Program-made: the position numbers and the translations under genes
NCBI GenBank assembly: GCA_050744165.1
Contig: JBOGGN010000417.1
Location: forward strand, 1 to 26,928
Length of the DNA: 26,928 bases
Source: JBOGGN01 sp050744165
Lineage (GTDB): Bacteria > Actinomycetota > Acidimicrobiia > Acidimicrobiales > Palsa-688
Direction of reading: 5' to 3'
The notes under the pieces: model-generated
The model's database searches: none
The model's input: the letters and a program-made list of their open reading frames with translations, nothing else
What the model was told of the DNA's origin: nothing
Shown: positions 22,317 to 26,928 of the stretch, piece by piece
Position numbering within the stretch: position 1 is the first letter of the stretch
How the letters are laid out: the number at the start of each line of letters is the position of its first letter

Positions 22317-23102
22317 TCAGGCCGCCGAGACGGTGTCCTGGATGATCTTGAAGCGAGCCCCGTTCGGGTCGGCCAGGGTCCCCATCCGGCCGTAGGGGGT
22401 GTCCACGGGCGGTTCCACTACCGAACCGCCGAGCTCGGCCGCCTTGGCCGCGGTGGCGTCGGCGTCGGGAACGCCGAAATAGACGGTCCAGAACGACGCC
22501 GCCGCCTCCGGCAGGTACCCCGAGGCGTCCATGACGCCAGCCAACATCTGGCCCTCGGCGTTGAGGGTGGTGTACTTGAACTCCGGGGTGTCGCTCGCGG
22601 TCTCGGTGTTCCAATGGAACACGTCACGGTAGAAGCCCAGGGCTGCGTCGTAGCCCTTGGTATGCAGCTCGAACCACGACGGGGTCTGGTTCTCGGAATA
22701 GGTCGTGAACCCGTGGAACGTGCCGGGTTGCCACATCCCGATGGCAGCGCCGGCGGGGTCAGTGACCACGGCCATGGTGCCCATGTCGCCGACTTCCATC
22801 GGCGGCACGATCACCTGGCCACCGGCCGAGCCGGCGACCTCGGCGGTCTTCCTGGCGTCGTCGGTGCAGAGGTAGATCGACCAGACGTTGGCGCCGTCCA
22901 TGCGGGAGCCGTGGCTGGGCATGGCGCCGCCCATCGGCTGGCCGTCCTTGGTGAACATGAAGTAGCCGCCGAACTCCTCTGAGGGCTGCTCGGCGGTCCA
23001 GCCCAGGAGCTGGCTGTAGAACGAGCGGGCCCGCTCGGTGTCCGAGGTCATCAGGTCGATCCAGCACGGGGCCCCGATGGGGGAAAAGTCGCGTGTTGCC
23101 AT
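22317..23102 (-). CDS. Two-domain VOC (glyoxalase/bleomycin-resistance-like) protein
   Basis: The 261-residue product starts at ATG 23102 behind AGGAGAG. It has two vicinal-oxygen-chelate domains: residues 9-128 (PCWIDLMTSDTERARSFYSQLLGW ... DPAGAAIGMWQ) and 137-258 (PSWFELHTKGYDAALGFYRDVFHW ... DPNGARFKIIQ). Length and arrangement match the mycobacterial CFP30B/Rv0577-type proteins, for which methylglyoxal or other electrophile handling has been proposed. The metal-ligand pattern is incomplete by eye (one His-containing strand per domain), so enzymatic activity is uncertain. It is divergent from the acyltransferase-like gene, with about 200 bp between starts. Confidence 0.88.
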   Translation of the reverse strand: MATRDFSPIGAPCWIDLMTSDTERARSFYSQLLGWTAEQPSEEFGGYFMFTKDGQPMGGAMPSHGSRMDGANVWSIYLCTDDARKTAEVAGSAGGQVIVPPMEVGDMGTMAVVTDPAGAAIGMWQPGTFHGFTTYSENQTPSWFELHTKGYDAALGFYRDVFHWNTETASDTPEFKYTTLNAEGQMLAGVMDASGYLPEAAASFWTVYFGVPDADATAAKAAELGGSVVEPPVDTPYGRMGTLADPNGARFKIIQDTVSAA

Positions 23103-23301
23103 GGTGTCTCTCCTATGTGGTTGGTCGCGGTCGTTACCGTTTTGGACGACAGCAGGGGCGGAAATTCATCGGCCACCGATCACCCTAGGAACTCAGGGCC
23201 TATCCGGCGCCAATCACCCCGCCGGTAGGTTGGGACCCGATGGCATCCGGGCCCGACCCAGGCCCCGTATCGGTGATGAGGCCCCCAAGCACAGGAACTA
23301 C

Positions 23302-24666
23302 GTGACCGACCAGCTCGCCAGCCCCACGAACGACTTGGACGGGCGGGATGCCACCGAGCCAGTCGGCCTGGTGCCCTTCAGCGTGATCGACGAGGCGGTC
23401 CACCTGCTCGACACCGAGGCGGCACCGTGGAGCATCCAGCTGGAAGTGCGCCTCGAGGGCCGCATCGACGAGGACCGCCTCCGCAGCGCCCTGCTCCACG
23501 CCGCCAGCCGCCACCCCATGGCCCGGGCGCGCAAGAAGCCGTCCCGCCGCACCGCCCGCTTCGACAACTGGGAGATACCGGCCGCCTTCGACCTCGATCC
23601 GGTCCGGGTCGTGCACTGCGCCGACGACGAGGCGGTGGCACAGACCCGGGCGCGGTTCCAGAGCTTCCCGGTGCCGCTGGCCGAGTCACCCCCGCTGCGA
23701 GTCCGGGTGGCCCGGGCACCGGCGGGCGACACCGTCATGGTCAACGTCAACCACGCGGCCATGGACGCCTACGGGGTGCTGCGGCTGCTCCGCTCGGTGG
23801 CCCGGGCCTACACCGGCGAGGACGACCCGCTCCCGGCCCTCGACTTCAACCAGGTGCGCGACCTTCCCAAGCGGCTGGCGGCGCCCACCCTCGGGATCCG
23901 CGTCCGCCGCCAGCTGGTGCTGCTCGAGAAGCTGCGCGATCTGGCGAAGCCACCGGCCCGGCTGGCGCCAGACGGGGCCACCAAGGACACCGGCTACGGT
24001 TTCCAGCTGATCCAGCTCTCGGCGGCGGACACCAAGGCCCTGCTCGCCCTCGTCCATCCGGGCACCGTGAACGACGTCCTGCTGGCCGCCCTCCACCGGT
24101 CCATCGCCGGCTGGAACCAGGACCACGCCGCCCCGTGCGCCCGTATCGGCGTCCTGGTGCCCGCCAACCTCAGGCCCCCCGAGTGGCGCTACGAAATGAT
24201 CGGGAACTTCTCGCTCCCCACCCGCATCGCCACCAGCAGCCGGGCCCGCGAGACGCCAGCGTCGACGTTGCGCTCGGTGACCACCCAGACGCGGCGCAAG
24301 AAAAAGGTGGGAATCGGCACCGCCCTGATCGAGTTGCTGGGCAACTCCAAGCTGCTGCCGCTGTGGGTCAAGCAGGTGATGGTCCTGGCGACGCCTCTGA
24401 CCGGCAACCGCCTGGTCGACACCGCCATGCTGTCCAACCTCGGCGTGCTGCGCGACGTCCCCTCCTTCGGCCCGGAATCGGGGGCGGTGACCGGTTTGTG
24501 GTTTTCGCCGCCCGCCCGGATGCCGCTCGGCCTGGCGATCGGCGTGGCCACGATCGGTGAGCAGCTGAATCTCAGCCTGCGCTACCGCCGCCGCCTGTGG
24601 GACGCCGACGCCGCCCGCCGCTTCACCGACCGGTACCTGGCCGACATCTCGTCCTACCTCGGCTGA
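23302..24666 (+). CDS. HxxxD acyltransferase-like protein (condensation/WS-DGAT/Pap superfamily)
   Basis: GTG 23302 follows AGGA by five bases and gives 454 residues. Residues 20-160 resemble the first half of CoA-dependent acyltransferases: PFSVIDEAVHLLDTEAAPWSIQLEVRLEGRIDEDRLRSALLHAASRHPMARAR, then VNVNHAAMDAYG with H151-A-A-M-D155, the HxxxD catalytic motif. The second half (NDVLLAALHRSIAGW, VLVPANLRP, LSNLGVLRDVPSFG) fits the second lobe, including the latch-type region. Possible activities are ester, wax or polyketide-lipid acyl transfer. There is no carrier protein gene nearby and the substrates cannot be told. The usual first His of HHxxxDG is Asn150, as in several non-NRPS members. 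Longer upstream readings overlap the divergent promoter region and were rejected. Confidence 0.8.
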   Translation: MTDQLASPTNDLDGRDATEPVGLVPFSVIDEAVHLLDTEAAPWSIQLEVRLEGRIDEDRLRSALLHAASRHPMARARKKPSRRTARFDNWEIPAAFDLDPVRVVHCADDEAVAQTRARFQSFPVPLAESPPLRVRVARAPAGDTVMVNVNHAAMDAYGVLRLLRSVARAYTGEDDPLPALDFNQVRDLPKRLAAPTLGIRVRRQLVLLEKLRDLAKPPARLAPDGATKDTGYGFQLIQLSAADTKALLALVHPGTVNDVLLAALHRSIAGWNQDHAAPCARIGVLVPANLRPPEWRYEMIGNFSLPTRIATSSRARETPASTLRSVTTQTRRKKKVGIGTALIELLGNSKLLPLWVKQVMVLATPLTGNRLVDTAMLSNLGVLRDVPSFGPESGAVTGLWFSPPARMPLGLAIGVATIGEQLNLSLRYRRRLWDADAARRFTDRYLADISSYLG

Positions 24667-24703
24667 ACTTCGCCGAATTCGTCCTGCAGAACTCGCAGAA
24701 CGC

Positions 24704-24732
24704 TTGAACTATGGCCGCCGTGCACATATATT
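24704..24732 (+). promoter_or_regulatory. Near-consensus sigma-70 promoter for the beta-helix gene
   Basis: TTGAAC at 24704-24709 and TATATT at 24727-24732 are separated by exactly 17 bp. A start near 24739 would give a leader of about 14 bases beginning at the AAGGAGG ribosome site (24741-24747). It is the clearest vegetative promoter in the window. Confidence 0.65.
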
Positions 24733-24752
24733 TCGGCCCCAAGGAGGTCACG

Positions 24753-25829
24753 ATGACACGACTAGGGCGGACGGGGTTGGTTGGGGCCATTGTCTTGACG
24801 GCTGCCACCTTTTCCGGTGTCGCGCAAGCGGGGGCGGCGCCAGGACCAGGCGTGCAGTGCGGCCAGGTCGTCACGACAAGCGTCACCTTGACGGCGAACG
24901 TGGGCCCCTGCTCGGACAATGGCATCATCGTCGGGGCGGACGGCATCACGGTGAACCTCAACCGGCACAAGGTCTTCGGCACCCCGAATCCCGGCGACGG
25001 CGCCGGTGTGCTGGTGGCCGGTAAGTCCCATGTCACGGTGGAAAACGGCACCGTGACTGCCTTCGACGCCGGCGTGGATATCGTCAACGGCCAGGACAAC
25101 GTCGTGACCGGAATCACCGCCACCGCCAATATCGGCTCTTCGGGCAACCCCGAGGTCCCCGACACCTTGCTCGGTGACGGCATCCTCATCGAAGGATCAT
25201 CAGGCAATCTCATCGCCGCCAACACCGCGACCGCCAACGGGCCCTACTCCGGTATCGGTGTCATCTCCGAACCAGACAGCGACCACCAATTCCCCGCGGA
25301 ACCTTCGGCGTCCAATAAAATTGTCGCAAACACCGTGAAGAACAACATCAACTGTCGCTTCGGAGATTTCTGTGACAACGACGGGATCCGCCTCGAGCCC
25401 GGTGTCGGGCCCGCCAACCAAGTGTTGAGCAACACCGTGAATGGAAACGGCCTCGACGGCATCTCGCTCTTCGCCGACACCGATGCCAACCTGGTCACAG
25501 GGAACACGGTGAACAACAACGGATTTAATGGTGCCGTGCCCGGCGACGGAATCCGAGTTTTCTCCAGCCGCAACACGATCACGGCCAATACTGCCGATGC
25601 CAACGCGGCCGGCGGCGTCAGCGTCGGGCGCCGGCCCATAAGCCCGCCAGGATCGCTGCCGCCCAACAGCTCGACGGGCAACCCCCGGGGCATGGACAAC
25701 ACCCTCACGGCGAACACCGCCCTGCGCAACGGCATCGCCGACCTGTACGACTCCAACCCCGGCTGTGACCACAACGTGTGGCAGGCCAACACGGGCACCA
25801 TCGACGAGCCGTCCTGCACGGCCTCCTAA
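24753..25829 (+). CDS. Secreted right-handed parallel beta-helix protein (NosD/PbH1-like)
   Basis: ATG 24753 lies five bases after AAGGAGG. The 358-residue product has a Sec signal peptide: MTRLGR, a hydrophobic core (TGLVGAIVLTAATFSGV) and a likely cut after AQA or GAA at about residues 26-29. The mature part is built of repeated short strands and turns typical of pectate-lyase-like beta-helices: GKSHVTVENGTVTAFDAGVDIV, SSGNLIAANTATANG, NQVLSNTVNGNGLDGISLF, ANLVTGNTVNNNG, SRNTITANTADANAAGGVSVG, DNTLTANTALRNG. Four cysteines sit in the N-terminal and loop regions, perhaps disulfides. There is no obvious catalytic residue set. Codons are less G/C-biased in places (AAT, ATT) than in the cox genes. 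Likely a surface or extracellular polysaccharide-related protein; the substrate is unknown. Confidence 0.85.
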   Translation: MTRLGRTGLVGAIVLTAATFSGVAQAGAAPGPGVQCGQVVTTSVTLTANVGPCSDNGIIVGADGITVNLNRHKVFGTPNPGDGAGVLVAGKSHVTVENGTVTAFDAGVDIVNGQDNVVTGITATANIGSSGNPEVPDTLLGDGILIEGSSGNLIAANTATANGPYSGIGVISEPDSDHQFPAEPSASNKIVANTVKNNINCRFGDFCDNDGIRLEPGVGPANQVLSNTVNGNGLDGISLFADTDANLVTGNTVNNNGFNGAVPGDGIRVFSSRNTITANTADANAAGGVSVGRRPISPPGSLPPNSSTGNPRGMDNTLTANTALRNGIADLYDSNPGCDHNVWQANTGTIDEPSCTAS

Positions 25830-25832
25830 GCC

Positions 25833-25859
25833 CTCGCGGTGCCACCCCGCATCCGCGAG
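25833..25859 (+). terminator. Hairpin after the beta-helix gene
   Basis: CTCGCGG (25833-25839) pairs perfectly with CCGCGAG (25853-25859) around a 13-base loop, four bases after the stop codon and ending 10 bp before the next GTG. It could terminate transcription or limit readthrough into the next gene. Confidence 0.4.
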
Positions 25860-25869
25860 ACTGAGCACC

Positions 25870-26442
25870 GTGATTGACATCGAACCGGCTACCGCCGCCC
25901 TCAGCCGGCTGGTCGCCGGCGTATCCGACGACCAGCTACCTGACCCCACGCCCTGCCAGAACACCGTGGCCGACCTGCTCGAGCACGTCAACGGCTTCTC
26001 GCTGGGGTTCTCGGCCGCGGCGGCCAAGACCGAGCCCCCGAGCGGGGCGTCATCGAGCGACGGCTCCGGCCTCGGAACCGATTGGCGCACCCGGATCCCC
26101 GCCCAGCTGGACGCGCTGGCGGCCGCCTGGCGAGCCGAGGACGCCTGGAGCGGGATGACCAAGGTGGGCGGCCTGGAGCTGCCCGGCGAGGTGGCGGCCG
26201 CGGTCGCCATCAACGAGGTTCTGGTCCACGGCTGGGATCTGGCCCGAGCGACCGGGCAGCGCCTGGATCCCGACCCCGCCATGGTGGAGACGGCCTACCC
26301 CTTCGTGGAGGGCGTGGCCACCCGCAGCCCCGACGGTAGCCCCGGTCTGTTCGGGCCGGTCGTCGCCATCCCCGACGACGCCCCCCGGTTCGAGCAACTT
26401 CTCGGCCTCGCCGGCCGGGACCCCCAATGGTCACCTGAATAG
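25870..26442 (+). CDS. TIGR03086-type (mycothiol-dependent/DinB-like fold) protein
   Basis: GTG 25870 gives 190 residues. The protein reads DIEPATAALSRLVAGVSDDQLPDPTPCQNTVADLLEHVNGFS in its first helices and AINEVLVHGWDLARATGQ near residue 113-130, the two hallmark segments of the actinobacterial TIGR03086 family. The usual tryptophan before the first helix motif (TPCxxWTVxDLLxH) is replaced by asparagine (CQNTVADLLEH). H39, H120 and D123 are candidate metal ligands. The family belongs with mycothiol-dependent maleylpyruvate isomerase-like and DinB proteins; the specific reaction is unknown. It may be transcribed with the beta-helix gene, but a hairpin lies between them. Confidence 0.85.
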   Translation: MIDIEPATAALSRLVAGVSDDQLPDPTPCQNTVADLLEHVNGFSLGFSAAAAKTEPPSGASSSDGSGLGTDWRTRIPAQLDALAAAWRAEDAWSGMTKVGGLELPGEVAAAVAINEVLVHGWDLARATGQRLDPDPAMVETAYPFVEGVATRSPDGSPGLFGPVVAIPDDAPRFEQLLGLAGRDPQWSPE

Positions 26443-26456
26443 GTAGAAAAAGCACC

Positions 26457-26509
26457 GGGGAAAATACCTCGGGCCACGCGCCACTCGCGCCGCCCGAGGA
26501 AATTTACCC
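26457..26509 (+). terminator. Hairpin after the TIGR03086 gene
   Basis: A perfect 8-bp stem, CCTCGGGC (26467-26474) with GCCCGAGG (26492-26499), sits inside longer imperfect 18-base arms (26457-26474 and 26492-26509, three mismatches). It starts 15 bp after the stop codon. Likely terminator. Confidence 0.5.
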
Positions 26510-26802
26510 AGCGATTTGAAATCGGTAGCGAAGTACTTCGGCCACCGCTTCCTATCGCAGCCTTCGGCCGCAACCGGACGCCTCGCGTAATGTCGGAGCC
26601 ATCGTTGAATGGCGGCGGCCGAAGACTGCGAGGCGACGCGGCATGGTCGCGGTGAGCGTCGGTTGACGGGCCGGCGAAGCCGGCCCTGTGCGCCCGGGTC
26701 GGCTGCGGGTGGGCCGAAGGCGTGGTGGGTGCGGACCGGCCCCGGTCTGCGGTTCACTTCTTGTCGTCGAAAAAAGAGGGTTTCGCGCAGGAGGTCGGGG
26801 CC
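26510..26802. repeat. Nested inverted repeats ahead of the edge gene
   Basis: No gene is supported here. Long arms 26555-26571 and 26615-26631 pair over 17 bp with one mismatch. A second pair, CGCCTCGC (26579-26586) with GCGAGGCG (26628-26635), competes with it. GGGCCGGC/GCCGGCCC with loop GAA lies at 26668-26686. A 12-bp palindrome CGAAGTACTTCG is at 26529-26540. The density of structure suggests the end of a mobile element or a structured leader. Confidence 0.5.
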
Positions 26803-26928
26803 GTGTCCGCATTCGAGATGGTGCATCAGGATCGTGTCGCAGGCAAGCTGGTCTGCTTCGACCGGCTGATCTTCAAGGGGCAGCTTACCCGGTTCTATCC
26901 GCCGGGGGCGATAACGGCGTTCCTGGAC
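26803..26928 (+). CDS. Partial gene at the right edge (42 codons), possibly mobile-element related
   Basis: GTG 26803 sits eight bases after GGAGG and the frame stays open to the window end. The visible start is SAFEMVHQDRVAGKLVCFDRLIFKGQLTRFYPPGAITAFLD. The pattern VxGKLxCFDRLIFKGxLxxxYPPGxxxxFL recalls the N-terminus of a group of uncharacterised, often multi-copy bacterial proteins, but I cannot name the family from 42 residues. Together with the inverted repeats just upstream, a transposable or repeated gene is possible. This is weak inference. Confidence 0.5.
   Translation, partial: MSAFEMVHQDRVAGKLVCFDRLIFKGQLTRFYPPGAITAFLD

Overview
The window is high-GC DNA whose genes use many GTG starts and G/C-ending codons. 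Several families point to an uncultured or poorly characterised soil-type actinobacterium: a TIGR03086-type protein of the mycothiol-dependent/DinB-like fold, a VOC protein of the size of mycobacterial CFP30B, a DUF4395 membrane protein, and a LysR gene divergent from CO dehydrogenase genes as in mycobacteria. An Acidimicrobiia-like lineage is a guess from gene content, not shown by the sequence.

The dominant theme is aerobic carbon monoxide oxidation. Two separate form I (Mo-Cu) CO dehydrogenase structural operons lie in tandem on the minus strand. Cluster 1 (12509 down to 7320) reads hypothetical - coxM - coxS - coxL - XdhC/YHS fusion. Cluster 2 (20210 down to 12883) reads coxM - coxS - coxL - coxD - coxE - XdhC N-domain - XdhC, mostly with overlapping or near-overlapping start/stop codons. 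Both CoxL proteins carry the form I active-site loop (AYRCSFR and AYSCSFR). A second maturation module (small Cys/His protein - coxD - coxE - two unknown genes, 3760-7021) lies on the plus strand and converges on the end of cluster 1. A LysR-type regulator starts only 44 bp from coxM2 in the opposite direction.

The left flank holds the N-terminus of a UvrD-like helicase with degenerate ATPase motifs, a 54-residue membrane protein, a sigma factor with a C-terminal zinc-finger-like H-x3-C-x2-C motif, and an acyl-CoA dehydrogenase-like gene broken by an in-frame TAG. The right flank holds a DUF4395 protein, a small winged-helix regulator, a two-domain VOC protein, an HxxxD acyltransferase-like protein, a secreted parallel beta-helix protein with a near-consensus promoter, a TIGR03086 protein, and a partial gene at the edge behind a nest of inverted repeats.

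Three things deserve most attention. First, coxL1 is cut by a single in-frame TAG exactly between the two halves of the molybdenum subunit, with an ATG four codons later, so it is either a dead gene or a naturally split large subunit. Second, a YHS (heavy-metal-type) domain is fused to the XdhC/CoxF-like protein of the same operon, suggesting a route for copper to the Mo-S-Cu site. Third, unknown genes sit inside the coxD/coxE module. TAG is the normal terminator of at least ten other genes here, so the two interrupting TAGs are unlikely to reflect a changed genetic code.
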